A stretch of DNA of 64,000 nt from assembly GCF_027111275.1 (NCBI RefSeq), contig NZ_CP114286.1, positions 4,078,501 through 4,142,500 on the forward strand, in the 5' to 3' direction. Positions 8,950 through 17,310 of this stretch are shown piece by piece (position 1 is the first letter of the stretch; each line of letters begins with the position of its first letter). Both the position numbers and the translations under genes were made by a program. Source of the DNA: Flavobacterium luteolum (GTDB taxonomy: Bacteria; Bacteroidota; Bacteroidia; Flavobacteriales; Flavobacteriaceae). The notes beneath the pieces are model-generated. The model saw nothing but the letters and a program-made list of their open reading frames with translations, did no database searches and was not told the origin of the DNA.

Positions 8950-9013
8950 AAAAAACGTCTGTTTTTTGATTAGATTTTATTGTAAAATCATCTCAAAAAA
9001 CAGACGTTTTTTT
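8950..9013. terminator. bidirectional terminator, long stem
   Basis: AAAAACGTCTGTTTTTT pairs with AAAAAACAGACGTTTTT around a 25-nt loop, with T-tracts on both sides, between convergent genes ending at 8907 and 9057. Confidence 0.85.
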
Positions 9014-9056
9014 GTAAGAATTATTTCTGCTGATTTCTTTTCAGAAATCTACTTTT

Positions 9057-10052
9057 TTAGTTTGTTTTTGGTCTGGTAATTTTTCCAAGAACGAAACTGC
9101 TTCCCAATTTAAAGCTGCTATTACCCTTCTCTAAAATTACATTTTTAAGCACTATTGTGTGCTCATAAATTTGTCCAGTTAAAGTAGTGGTTACTTCAAT
9201 AATTCCACTTTCATTTGGCTTTCCGATCTGTCCTGTCCAGGTTTCTTCAATTGCAGGTGCAGACGGCTGTAATTTGGCACAAACAAAAGCTGGTGTTATA
9301 GATCCAGTTCCTTCTTTTGCAGTTTTATAATATACTTTATTCTGTGTTGCTGTTATTAAACTTGTACGAGGTTGACCTGGAGTAATGGGCTCTGCAAACA
9401 ATGTTGGATCGATATCGTCAATAGATAAATAAAACGTATTGTTGTAATTGTATACTCTAGCAACTTCATCGCACTCATAAGCAGAACCATTCGGATTGGT
9501 TTTGAAAGTCAGATTGGCTGGTGTTATAGAGGTATTGTATTTTCCAAACACAAATTCTGCTTCCGTTTGGTTTCCAGCCGGTTTTGCAAATGTTATATTT
9601 TTAAAAACAATTGTGTGTTCGTAACCTGTAATTCGAGTTCCTCCGTCATTATTACTATTGGGCGGATCTATTTGTTTAGTGGTAATTTCTATTATTCCAT
9701 CAATTCCATTCCATTCTTCGGTTACTTTTGGATTGCTCGGCGGAATTGTACCACAGATATTGTCTTTTGCAACAGCTCCATCATAGGCTCTGTAAACTAC
9801 ACGATACGCGCCATTGCCTTTTGAATCTATTGTGTATGTTTTGGTACCGTTATCATTGATGATCGCTCCTTCTGGCATTTGAAGTAAAAGAGCTTCCTGA
9901 GGTTTTAATTTATAAATTAAAGTATTAGTTGTAGGATCACAGGCTTGTGACGTTTCAATATCTGAAAAGTCTATATCATCCACAGTCAAATCCCCATCAT
10001 CGCAACCATTCAAGAGAAGGGCAAATAACAGGAGGGCAGCATATTTTTTCAT
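9057..10052 (-). CDS. hypothetical lipoprotein with internal duplication
   Basis: 331 residues from the ATG at 10052, which gives a clean signal peptide and lipobox ending at Cys17 (LLLNGC). A longer frame adds 21 residues before a second signal-like start and is unlikely. The mature protein contains two related modules, about 38-171 and 194-325. Each starts near a Cys-Asp and contains a Cys-x-x-x-x-PS-P segment, an EEW/EETW motif, GIIE(I/V)TT, YEHTIV(F/L)KN and a terminal F(V)xGK. This is a tandem duplication of a beta-rich domain of unknown function, probably surface exposed. Confidence 0.78.
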   Translation of the reverse strand: MKKYAALLLFALLLNGCDDGDLTVDDIDFSDIETSQACDPTTNTLIYKLKPQEALLLQMPEGAIINDNGTKTYTIDSKGNGAYRVVYRAYDGAVAKDNICGTIPPSNPKVTEEWNGIDGIIEITTKQIDPPNSNNDGGTRITGYEHTIVFKNITFAKPAGNQTEAEFVFGKYNTSITPANLTFKTNPNGSAYECDEVARVYNYNNTFYLSIDDIDPTLFAEPITPGQPRTSLITATQNKVYYKTAKEGTGSITPAFVCAKLQPSAPAIEETWTGQIGKPNESGIIEVTTTLTGQIYEHTIVLKNVILEKGNSSFKLGSSFVLGKITRPKTN

Positions 10053-10107
10053 CGTAAAATTTATTTGGGTCAAAAATAGTGAAAAAATTGCCAAATGATA
10101 TTTAAGA

Positions 10108-10134
10108 TTTGACAATTGATATTTCTTAACTTTG
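10108..10134 (+). promoter_or_regulatory. cysteine desulfurase promoter
   Basis: TTTG at 10108-10111, a 15-bp spacer and TAACTTTG at 10127-10134. The spacer is shorter than usual. The ATG follows the last G by 5 nt, so the predicted transcript is leaderless or nearly so. Confidence 0.55.
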
Positions 10135-10139
10135 CAGCA

Positions 10140-11264
10140 ATGAAAAAAGTATATCTAGATAATGCCTCAACAACAGCCATGCGTCCTGAAGTAATTCAGG
10201 AAATGACAAGGATTATGCTTGAGGATTATGGAAATCCGTCGTCTACACATAGTTTTGGACGAAACGCTAAAACCATCTTGGAGCTTTCAAGAAAAAGCAT
10301 TGCCAAACATCTCAATTGTACTGCTCAAGAAATCATTTTTACTTCTGGCGGAACGGAAGCTGACAACTGGATTCTACGTTCTGCTGTTGAAGATTTAAAA
10401 GTAGAAAGAATCATTACTTCAAAAATTGAACATCATGCTGTTTTGCATACCGTTTGGGTGCTTCAGGAAGAGTATAATGTTCAAGTTGATTACGTACATG
10501 TAAATGAAGACGGAAGTTTAGATTTAACGCATTTATCTAATTTATTGGCTGAAGAAAAAAAGACTTTAGTTAGTTTAATGCATATCAATAACGAAACGGG
10601 AACAATTTTAGATCTAGATCGAGTTAGTTTGATTTGCAAGCAGTATAATGCTTTGTTTCATTCAGATACAGTTCAGTCTGTTGGAAAAACCGAAATTGAC
10701 CTGCAAAAGACTCCTGTTGACTTTATTTTGGCTAGCGCACATAAGTTTCATGGGCCAAAGGGAATTGGATTTGCTTTTATCAGAAAAAATTCTGGTTTAC
10801 AGCCGTTGCTTTTTGGAGGCGAACAAGAAAAAGGGCTTCGTGCAGGAACAGAAGCCGTACATCAGATTGCTGGAATGGCTAAAGCTTTGTCTATTTCATA
10901 CGAAAAATTAAATGAAGAAAGGGCTTATATCTTGGGAATAAAAAACTATTTGATTGAGCAGTTAGAAATTCACTTTCCAGATTTTAGAATCAACGGAAAG
11001 AAAGATGATTTCTATAACATCATCAATATTATTCTGCCGTTTTCATCAGACAAAACTTCAATGCTGCTTTTTAGTTTAGATATGAAAGGAATCGCGGTTT
11101 CTAGAGGAAGTGCCTGTCAGTCTGGAAGTATAAAACCTTCACATGTTTTAAATGAAATGCTTTCGGAGGCTGATTTAAAATTACCAAATCTCCGAATCTC
11201 ATTTAGTCATTATAACACCAAAGAAGATATCGATTGGCTGATTGAGAGTTTGAAAACGGTCTAA
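10140..11264 (+). CDS. cysteine desulfurase (NifS/IscS family)
   Basis: 374 residues from the ATG at 10140; the -7 element just upstream excludes the earlier in-frame start. A PLP fold-type I enzyme that removes sulfur from cysteine for Fe-S clusters or tRNA thiolation. The PLP lysine is Lys202 (LASAHKFHGPKG). The persulfide cysteine is Cys326 in a class I-type loop (SRGSACQSGS), and the N-terminal YLDNASTTAM motif is present. No iscU or other suf gene is nearby, so the sulfur acceptor is not indicated. The stop codon sits inside an octamer repeat. Confidence 0.9.
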   Translation: MKKVYLDNASTTAMRPEVIQEMTRIMLEDYGNPSSTHSFGRNAKTILELSRKSIAKHLNCTAQEIIFTSGGTEADNWILRSAVEDLKVERIITSKIEHHAVLHTVWVLQEEYNVQVDYVHVNEDGSLDLTHLSNLLAEEKKTLVSLMHINNETGTILDLDRVSLICKQYNALFHSDTVQSVGKTEIDLQKTPVDFILASAHKFHGPKGIGFAFIRKNSGLQPLLFGGEQEKGLRAGTEAVHQIAGMAKALSISYEKLNEERAYILGIKNYLIEQLEIHFPDFRINGKKDDFYNIINIILPFSSDKTSMLLFSLDMKGIAVSRGSACQSGSIKPSHVLNEMLSEADLKLPNLRISFSHYNTKEDIDWLIESLKTV

Positions 11265-11546
11265 GTTGCTAATATGCTAAGGTTCTGAGATTCTAAGTTT
11301 TTTTTAACCGCAAAGCACGCAATCCCGATAGCTATCGGCAACGCAAAGGTCGCAAAGAAGCTTGTATTGAGAATCTAAATAGAGTTAAAAAAGTTCGCAA
11401 AGCTTTGTCAAAATAAGCTTTGCGAACTTTTTCATTTTAATAGCTGTAAAAAAAACTTTGCGACCTTTGCGTAATTCTTAGTGTGCTTTGCGGTAAAACT
11501 ATACTCAAAGTTTTTTCAAAAACTTGAAACCTGAAACCTGAAACAA
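11261..11546. repeat. composite intergenic repeat (octamers, large inverted repeat, heptamers)
   Basis: Three parts. Octamers CTAAGTTG, CTAATATG, CTAAGGTT, CTGAGATT, CTAAGTTT run 11261-11300. A nested inverted repeat of the AACCGCAAAG family spans 11306-11495: the outer arm ACCGCAAAGCAC pairs with 11483-11494, ACGCAAAGGTCGCAAAG (11341-11357) pairs with 11456-11472, and a perfect 18-bp inner stem pairs 11388-11405 with 11415-11432. Heptamers ACCTGAA follow at about 11521-11546. A 14-bp palindrome CCGATAGCTATCGG (11325-11338) interrupts the left arm. The element fills the gap between convergent genes and could serve as a bidirectional terminator. Confidence 0.85.
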
Positions 11547-11550
11547 AAAA

Positions 11551-12111
11551 CTATTTACGAATTACTTTTACTTGCGAATCTTTAGTCAATTTGATAATGG
11601 TTGAAGATTTTCCGTTGACTTTGTCTTGGTTTAATTTTACAACATAATCAACGCCGTTGATAATTTCAGGGCTAATGTCTTTGAAACTCTGAGGTGTTGG
11701 CTGTCCAGAAATATTAGCCGAAGTAGAAACTAAAGGTTTTTTCATTCTTTCCATCAATTTGTAGCAAAAAGGTTCTTTTACCATTCTAACTCCAAGAGAT
11801 TTGTCGGCCGCAATGATGTTTGGCGCAACGTTTCTGGCGTCGTCTAAAATTAAAGTAGTTGGCTTTTCAGATAAATCCATAATTTGCCATGCAACTTCAG
11901 GAATGTCTTTAAAAACATTGTACATCATTTTTTCGCTATTCATCAAAACAATCATGCTTTGTGTTTCTGCACGTTGTTTTAATTTGTAAATTTTAGCAAC
12001 AGCCTCTGCATTTGTGGCATCACAGCCAATTCCCCAAACGGTATCAGTTGGGTACAGAATTATGCCTCCATTTTTAATAACTTCGTATGCGTTGATGATT
12101 TCCTCGTTCAT
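11551..12111 (-). CDS. L-threonylcarbamoyladenylate synthase (TsaC/Sua5 family)
   Basis: 186 residues, the length of a YrdC-domain protein without the extra C-terminal Sua5 domain. It makes threonylcarbamoyl-AMP from threonine, bicarbonate and ATP for t6A modification of ANN-decoding tRNAs. Signature elements are YPTDTVWGIGCDA near the N-terminus, KQRAETQSMIVLM and the STSANISGQPTP segment. Flavobacteria often have more than one YrdC-type protein, so the symbol is left open. Monocistronic; the repeat at 11261-11546 lies just beyond its stop. Confidence 0.87.
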   Translation of the reverse strand: MNEEIINAYEVIKNGGIILYPTDTVWGIGCDATNAEAVAKIYKLKQRAETQSMIVLMNSEKMMYNVFKDIPEVAWQIMDLSEKPTTLILDDARNVAPNIIAADKSLGVRMVKEPFCYKLMERMKKPLVSTSANISGQPTPQSFKDISPEIINGVDYVVKLNQDKVNGKSSTIIKLTKDSQVKVIRK

Positions 12112-12233
12112 TTTACAAATTATAATTTACTTCATTAAGGCTACAAAGTTATAAATTTTACTTGTAAAAGCTTTTTAGAGTTTGAAAATAGAAGCGTTTA
12201 AAGTTTTTGTGGCTATTTCCTGGAAGTAGATAT

Positions 12234-13397
12234 TTATGATTTTACTACAGAAGATTTTAATTTAACCTTCGCTAATTCCATCAATGGATGTTCAATATAT
12301 TTGAATGTTAGCTGGCTGATAAAAATTAGCGGAAAAACAGCTAAAGTTATAATTGACCAAAACTCTAACTCAGTTAAATCTTTTGCTTGTTCAAATCCGA
12401 TGACAAAATAAAAAATGACGAATAATAAAATGCCGTGCAGTAAATAAATGCTATAGGTGATTTGTCCAAATTTGCGTGAAAAAGTGCTTGACAGAAGCCC
12501 AAAAAAGCTATTTCCAGAAGCAATTATGATAAAAACAATTGTAGTGATGATGATTGGAATAGGCTTTCTTCCGCTATTGAAGAAATAAATAGAACATGCA
12601 ATTAGTAAAATAGCTAGAAAAGCGTATTTTTTCTGTTTTAAAACAGCTCCCAATTTATTTTTGCTAATTACTAAAGCCGCAATAATGCCTCCAAGAAAAG
12701 GGAAGAAGTGTCGTAATGAAGATTCATTAATAATCATTATGATAGCTGCAGTTGAGATAAATAGCAATAATGTCTTGTAGTTTACTTTAATCTTAAAAAA
12801 CAACGCAATAAGAGGCAATAAAAAGTAGAAAGCCCATTCGTACGGAAGCGTCCAAGTTACTCCAGCATTAAATAAAAAGCTGTCTTCTAGTCCGTTAATG
12901 CTTAATCCCTTTCTTATGTTGAAAAATATCCATGAAAGCAAATGCAGCAGGTTTTCAAAAAAGGGAATTCTTGATTTGAAATTGGTTAAATAACCTGCGA
13001 TAAAGAATATAATTCCAACAGAAAAAAGATACATCGGGAAAAGTCTGTATAAACGAGCATTGATGTATGCAGTCCAATCTATTTGCTTGCTTTTACTATT
13101 GATTAATTTTAAAGTAAATAAGAAAGCTGTGATTACAAAGAAGAAAGCAACAGTAGTCTGTCCAAAGTGATTAAATAAATTTGATTTTGGCTCTTCCCAT
13201 TCACCGTTTTGAAGAAAAAAACGCCAGATGTAACTGTGATGAAGGAAAACAAAAAATGCTAAATAACCTCTTAAGCCATCAATTTCTGGATAACGAACTT
13301 CTTGTACATCTAATTTTACTACCCTGTTGGTAATAATTACTGAAAAAATAAGAGCAACTAAGATGAGGAAAAAACAAAGCAAGAAGGTTAATGTCAT
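12234..13397 (-). CDS. acyltransferase 3 family membrane protein
   Basis: 387 residues with about ten hydrophobic segments. The N-terminal signature IDGLRGYLAFFVFLHHSY contains the conserved arginine and the histidine pair of acyltransferase-3 (OafA/NodX-like) enzymes that O-acylate carbohydrates at the inner membrane. Its position beside four glycosyltransferase-like genes suggests O-acetylation of a surface glycan. The acyl group and acceptor are not determinable. The last residues (KVKLKSSVVKS) form a basic tail. Confidence 0.85.
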   Translation of the reverse strand: MTLTFLLCFFLILVALIFSVIITNRVVKLDVQEVRYPEIDGLRGYLAFFVFLHHSYIWRFFLQNGEWEEPKSNLFNHFGQTTVAFFFVITAFLFTLKLINSKSKQIDWTAYINARLYRLFPMYLFSVGIIFFIAGYLTNFKSRIPFFENLLHLLSWIFFNIRKGLSINGLEDSFLFNAGVTWTLPYEWAFYFLLPLIALFFKIKVNYKTLLLFISTAAIIMIINESSLRHFFPFLGGIIAALVISKNKLGAVLKQKKYAFLAILLIACSIYFFNSGRKPIPIIITTIVFIIIASGNSFFGLLSSTFSRKFGQITYSIYLLHGILLFVIFYFVIGFEQAKDLTELEFWSIITLAVFPLIFISQLTFKYIEHPLMELAKVKLKSSVVKS

Positions 13398-13553
13398 TTT
13401 TTGAGAGGATAGCTTTTTATTGGGGTATTTTTTAACAGATTTTTAATATTTGAGCAAAAATAGAAAACATTTTCAAATGCAAAAATATTAGGGTTAAAAT
13501 TATCCTAAACAAAATATGAATCCTTACAAGCCTAAAATGATTTTTATTAGCAA

Positions 13554-14519
13554 TTATGAAGAAGAACTCTCTTGAAAAATAACTCGATTTGTCCAGCCTT
13601 TTAAGGTGTAATGGCTTAAAATAGAATCTGGAATTTTCTCGTATTCATTTTCAAAAAATGCTACTGGTATAACTGGATTTTTTTCGTCAATAATTAAAAT
13701 ATTATTTGGATTGTAAAAATCGTAGTTTTTAATATCTGTATTTGTTGTTATAAGTTTCTTCTCTAAACCCAAACTTTCAAAAACCCTAAATGTAAGTCCG
13801 ATTTGACCAAGTCGATTAATGTCTAAAAGTACTTTTGAACGATTGATATAATCATTTACTTCACTCAAAGGCATATGACTTTTTATATAAGTAATGTTTT
13901 TATCACTGTCTTTTTGCTTTTTATCGTAAACAATGAATTTAAATTTTGAATGTTGCGAGGCCAAATTGGCTGCAATTCTTTTTAATATCGGTAGTCTTTT
14001 GTCAATTGAACTAATATTGAAAACATCATATTCAAATTGATTATTAGGAATTGCATTTTCTGAATTATAAATCCAATTTGGCGCAAATTTTAAATTGAAT
14101 TTTTCGCAGTCTTCTTTTTCAAATGAGAAAACTTCATCAAAACAATGAAGAACACGTTTGATTTTTGGACATCGATAAATATTGTCATTAAAAAAACCGA
14201 TTGATTTTTTAGAGTAATTTTTAAATTCTAAAATGCTTTCAGGAGTTATAAAGTCTCCTTTTATGGTTAAAATTACATCTTGAATCTGATCGTTTTTCTT
14301 TAATTCATTGATGATTTCTTTTCCGTAGTGCTGGTGCTTTAAATTTGTTTTGAAGAACGCTTTTAATACAAGATTATACGCTTTGTGAAATACAGAAGGA
14401 TATTTATATTTGAAAGTATTAAAATCGATATGGCGAACGGTATGTCCTTGTTTTTCTAAGTCTGCCGCTATATGTTTGTTAAGTCCCCAGTTGTCTAAAC
14501 TTATAAGAGTAATATGCAT
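13554..14519 (-). CDS. glycosyltransferase-like protein (CgeB/WaaS-like)
   Basis: 321 residues. The N-terminal MHITLISLDNWGLNKHIAAD and the C-terminal INRLGQIGLTFRVFESLGLEKKLITT, YDFYNPNNI and SHYTLKGW blocks resemble GT-B-fold proteins of the CgeB/spore-coat type and bacterial LPS-core proteins of the RfaS/WaaS kind. The FRVFE-GL motif is the nucleotide-sugar-binding E-x7-E-like region. Probably adds a sugar to the lipooligosaccharide core, inferred from the neighbouring genes. Divergent from the Kdo-kinase-like gene. Substrate unknown. Confidence 0.68.
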   Translation of the reverse strand: MHITLISLDNWGLNKHIAADLEKQGHTVRHIDFNTFKYKYPSVFHKAYNLVLKAFFKTNLKHQHYGKEIINELKKNDQIQDVILTIKGDFITPESILEFKNYSKKSIGFFNDNIYRCPKIKRVLHCFDEVFSFEKEDCEKFNLKFAPNWIYNSENAIPNNQFEYDVFNISSIDKRLPILKRIAANLASQHSKFKFIVYDKKQKDSDKNITYIKSHMPLSEVNDYINRSKVLLDINRLGQIGLTFRVFESLGLEKKLITTNTDIKNYDFYNPNNILIIDEKNPVIPVAFFENEYEKIPDSILSHYTLKGWTNRVIFQESSSS

Positions 14520-14557
14520 TATCTACGAAATAGTTTTTATTAGTTGGTAAAACTAGC

Positions 14558-14565
14558 TAAATTTG
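14558..14565 (+). promoter_or_regulatory. -7 element of the Kdo-kinase-like gene
   Basis: TAAATTTG, ending 14 nt before the ATG at 14580. It lies inside the longer open frame that could begin at the TTG at 14544, which supports the downstream start. Confidence 0.5.
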
Positions 14566-14579
14566 CTGAAACAATTTTT

Positions 14580-15347
14580 ATGATTTTAAGATTAAATCGC
14601 GGATATGAAAAATTTGAAAATATTCTTCTGGAATATATTCGTTTTTTCGATACAAAAGGAGAGGACTTTGTAATTGGCCAGCGCAATCAGATAAAACTTT
14701 TTGATTTAGACGATAAAAAGATAAACATAAAATCGTTTAAAGTTCCGCACTTTATCAATAAAATCGCATATAAATACTTCAGAAAGTCAAAAGCAAAACG
14801 CTCTTTTGAGTTTGCAAACAAATTGTTAGAATTAGGTGTAGGAACTCCAAAACCTATTGCATTTGCCGAATTTTCATCACTATTAGGTTTAGAAAAAAGC
14901 TTTTACGTAAGTGAGCAATTACAATGTGATCTTACTTATAGAGAATTGGTAGAAATACCAGATTTTCCAGACCGGGAAAATATCTTAAGACAGTTTACTA
15001 AATTTAGTTTTGATCTTCATGAAAAAGGAATTGAATTTTTGGATCATTCTCCAGGAAATACTTTAATTAAAAAGAATGCCATCGGAAATTATGATTTCTT
15101 TCTGGTAGATTTAAACAGAATGGAATTTCACAATTCTATGTCTTTTGAAATGCGTATGAAAAACTTGTGTCGTTTAACACCGTTGAAAGAAATGGTTGCG
15201 ACAATGAGCAATGAATATGCGAAATATTATAAAGAAGCATCTGAAGAGAAAATTTTTGAGACTTTATGGAAATACACATCAGATTTTCAAGAGAAGTTTT
15301 ATAGAAAAAAACGCCTAAAAAAGAAGCTTAAATTCTGGAAGAAGTAA
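14580..15347 (+). CDS. lipopolysaccharide (Kdo/heptose) kinase family protein
   Basis: 255 residues from the ATG at 14580. A protein-kinase-like fold: the catalytic loop is at 155-160 (DHSPGN, Asp155 and Asn160) and the metal-binding aspartate is Asp177 (LVDLNR, replacing DFG). An N-terminal IKSFKVP supplies the probable ATP lysine. This matches the KdkA/WaaP/InaA group that phosphorylates inner-core sugars of lipid A-core. Neighbouring glycosyltransferases fit that role. The 3' end overlaps the convergent GT2 gene by 20 bp. Confidence 0.78.
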   Translation: MILRLNRGYEKFENILLEYIRFFDTKGEDFVIGQRNQIKLFDLDDKKINIKSFKVPHFINKIAYKYFRKSKAKRSFEFANKLLELGVGTPKPIAFAEFSSLLGLEKSFYVSEQLQCDLTYRELVEIPDFPDRENILRQFTKFSFDLHEKGIEFLDHSPGNTLIKKNAIGNYDFFLVDLNRMEFHNSMSFEMRMKNLCRLTPLKEMVATMSNEYAKYYKEASEEKIFETLWKYTSDFQEKFYRKKRLKKKLKFWKK

Positions 15348-16098
15348 TTTTTCTTAATTCTTTATAGCGAATATATACGCTGTAGGCATTCAAATAACAT
15401 ATAATTATGCCTTTTTTGCCATCCAAAAAACCAAAACGGATTATAAACTGATACAAGAAAGTATATAGAGGGTGGAAAATTTGCATTAAGAAATAAGACT
15501 TTTTTCCTTTTGCTAATTTTTCATTGGCTTTAAGAATGCCATAATTATACATTTTTGATTTATAATCTTCATAAGAAGAATAAGAAAAATGTATGATTTT
15601 GTGTTTTAAAAAAGCAATTTTTCCGTTTACAATTAATTTTTCGTGAACGGTTCTTTCTTCATTGTATCGGCATTTCGATTTATTAAAAAGCCTGAAAATC
15701 TTATCAGTCTGCCAGCCACTGAAATTCAGTCGGCTATTTTTAAACATAAAAATGCGATAGATAAAATAAGCATTTGCCGCATTATTAGAATTAATTGCTG
15801 TAACGATTTCAGATTTTAATTCAGATGTTAACCTTTCATCAGCGTCAATAAATAAAACCCATTGATTTTTGGCTTGGTCTAGGGCAAAATTTCGCTGTGC
15901 AGTATAATTAATAAAATGATTCTGGATTAATTTTACATTGGCAAAAGATTCAACAATGCTAACTGTTTTATCGGTGCTATAGGAATCAACAACAATGATT
16001 TCATCAGCAAAATCAAGATCTCCAAGAAGCGATTTTATATGCTGTTCTTCGTTAAGCGTAATAATCAGAACTGATAATTTCTGCTTTTCACTATTCAT
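15328..16098 (-). CDS. family 2 glycosyltransferase, WaaE/KdtX-like
   Basis: 256 residues. A GT-A fold starting at LSVLIITLNEEQHI, with the metal-binding DxD-type motif in LFIDADERL and a WaaE-like YNEERTVHEKL segment with the hydrophobic region FLMQIFHPLYTFLYQFIIRF near the C-terminus. WaaE-type enzymes add glucose to the heptose inner core. Cotranscribed with the GT9 gene 21 bp upstream, and a paralogue of the GT2 at 17311. Sugar specificity is not inferable. Confidence 0.84.
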   Translation of the reverse strand: MNSEKQKLSVLIITLNEEQHIKSLLGDLDFADEIIVVDSYSTDKTVSIVESFANVKLIQNHFINYTAQRNFALDQAKNQWVLFIDADERLTSELKSEIVTAINSNNAANAYFIYRIFMFKNSRLNFSGWQTDKIFRLFNKSKCRYNEERTVHEKLIVNGKIAFLKHKIIHFSYSSYEDYKSKMYNYGILKANEKLAKGKKSYFLMQIFHPLYTFLYQFIIRFGFLDGKKGIIICYLNAYSVYIRYKELRKITSSRI

Positions 16099-16119
16099 TA
16101 GAGATGCATTTTACTATTT

Positions 16120-17184
16120 TCAATTTTTATATTCTTGAAAATAAGTCTCTAGCTTTTGAAGCATTAATTCCAACGGATATTCCGCATAATATTCAAAAGT
16201 ATGTTCTTTTATATATTGTTCCGTGTGCTTCTCGTAGATTTCAGGTTTTAAGTCTTTTAAATGGATAGAAGCATTTTTTGCTTCATTTTCAAAAAGTTGC
16301 CAAGTTTCTTTTCTAACAGAAGGAGTAAAGATAGAAAAGGTTGGAATTTCAAGTGCTTTTGCCATATTTACAGCGCCACCTTCGTTTCCTATCAGCATTT
16401 CGCATTGAGAAAGCAATGCTAAAAACTGACGTAAATCGGTAGCGTATAAATCAAAAATAATATGCTTTTTTGTCTCCTCAGAACAATGATTATATACTTC
16501 CAAAGCTTGCTCTTTCTGGTTTGGAATATAATTAAAGAGAATAGTTGCGTTTGTTTTAGCAACTGTAAAATCGATAATTTTTGCCATTCCGTCCAGCGGA
16601 TAAGTTTTGTAATGCTCGCTTCCTAAAATTCCAAACATGATCAATGGTTTTGCAGGATCTACATTATAGCTTTTTAAAATATTTTTTGCTTCAGTAATCT
16701 CAGATTCTTTTAAAAAGATTTTCGGTTTTACGTTTGTTATCTTTTCAGAGAAAAAAGGTTTAAGTAATAATAGTCTGTTTTCAATCGCCAGACCAAATTC
16801 TGATTTTATAGCATCAAAACGCTCATAGCTATAATTGTAAAAAATATTAGAATACCATTTATGGTATGAAACTTTATATTTTGCGCCAGAGAAAAATGTG
16901 ATTAGGCTAGTTCCCAATTTACTGTAAACATCAATTACAGCATCGTATTTTTTTCTTCGCATCTCAAAAATGAACTTAATAAACCCAAAAGTCGATTTTC
17001 TGATTTTATTAGTCACTGGTATAATGTTATCAATATTCGGATTTTCTAGAAGAACATCAATCGAGTTAGGATAACACATGTAGTCAATTGTTGAGTCAGG
17101 AAACTTGGCTTTAAGATTGTTACAAATAATTGTACTTGTTAAGACGTCTCCGATTCTTTTTTGCTGAATGACTAATATTCTCAT
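16120..17184 (-). CDS. family 9 glycosyltransferase (heptosyltransferase-like)
   Basis: 354 residues. A GT-B fold starting with the characteristic MRILVIQQKRIGDVLTSTII and carrying a C-terminal nucleotide-sugar-binding motif GNEGGAVNMAKALEIPT. GT9 enzymes transfer heptose or related sugars to the LPS inner core from ADP-heptose. First gene of a two-gene operon with the WaaE-like transferase. With the Kdo-kinase-like gene it supports assignment of this region to lipooligosaccharide core assembly. Confidence 0.85.
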   Translation of the reverse strand: MRILVIQQKRIGDVLTSTIICNNLKAKFPDSTIDYMCYPNSIDVLLENPNIDNIIPVTNKIRKSTFGFIKFIFEMRRKKYDAVIDVYSKLGTSLITFFSGAKYKVSYHKWYSNIFYNYSYERFDAIKSEFGLAIENRLLLLKPFFSEKITNVKPKIFLKESEITEAKNILKSYNVDPAKPLIMFGILGSEHYKTYPLDGMAKIIDFTVAKTNATILFNYIPNQKEQALEVYNHCSEETKKHIIFDLYATDLRQFLALLSQCEMLIGNEGGAVNMAKALEIPTFSIFTPSVRKETWQLFENEAKNASIHLKDLKPEIYEKHTEQYIKEHTFEYYAEYPLELMLQKLETYFQEYKN

Positions 17185-17279
17185 TTGGGTATTTGTTCAA
17201 TTAGAAGGCTAAAATACAAACTATTTTATGAAGTGTACAAGTGATGGTATTAATAAGATTAAACTAAATTAAAAAGTTA

Positions 17280-17287
17280 TATTTTTG
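17280..17287 (+). promoter_or_regulatory. -7 element of the GT2 gene at 17311
   Basis: TATTTTTG, 23 nt before the ATG at 17311. The ATG at 17304 is out of frame and hits a stop after four codons, so 17311 is the start. Confidence 0.5.
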
Positions 17288-17310
17288 TGCTCAACAAATT
17301 AAAATGAACA

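Noticed and set aside
11306..11495. Insertion sequence or tRNA-linked attachment site
   Set aside because: There is no transposase frame, target duplication or tRNA; the structure is only nested inverted repeats.
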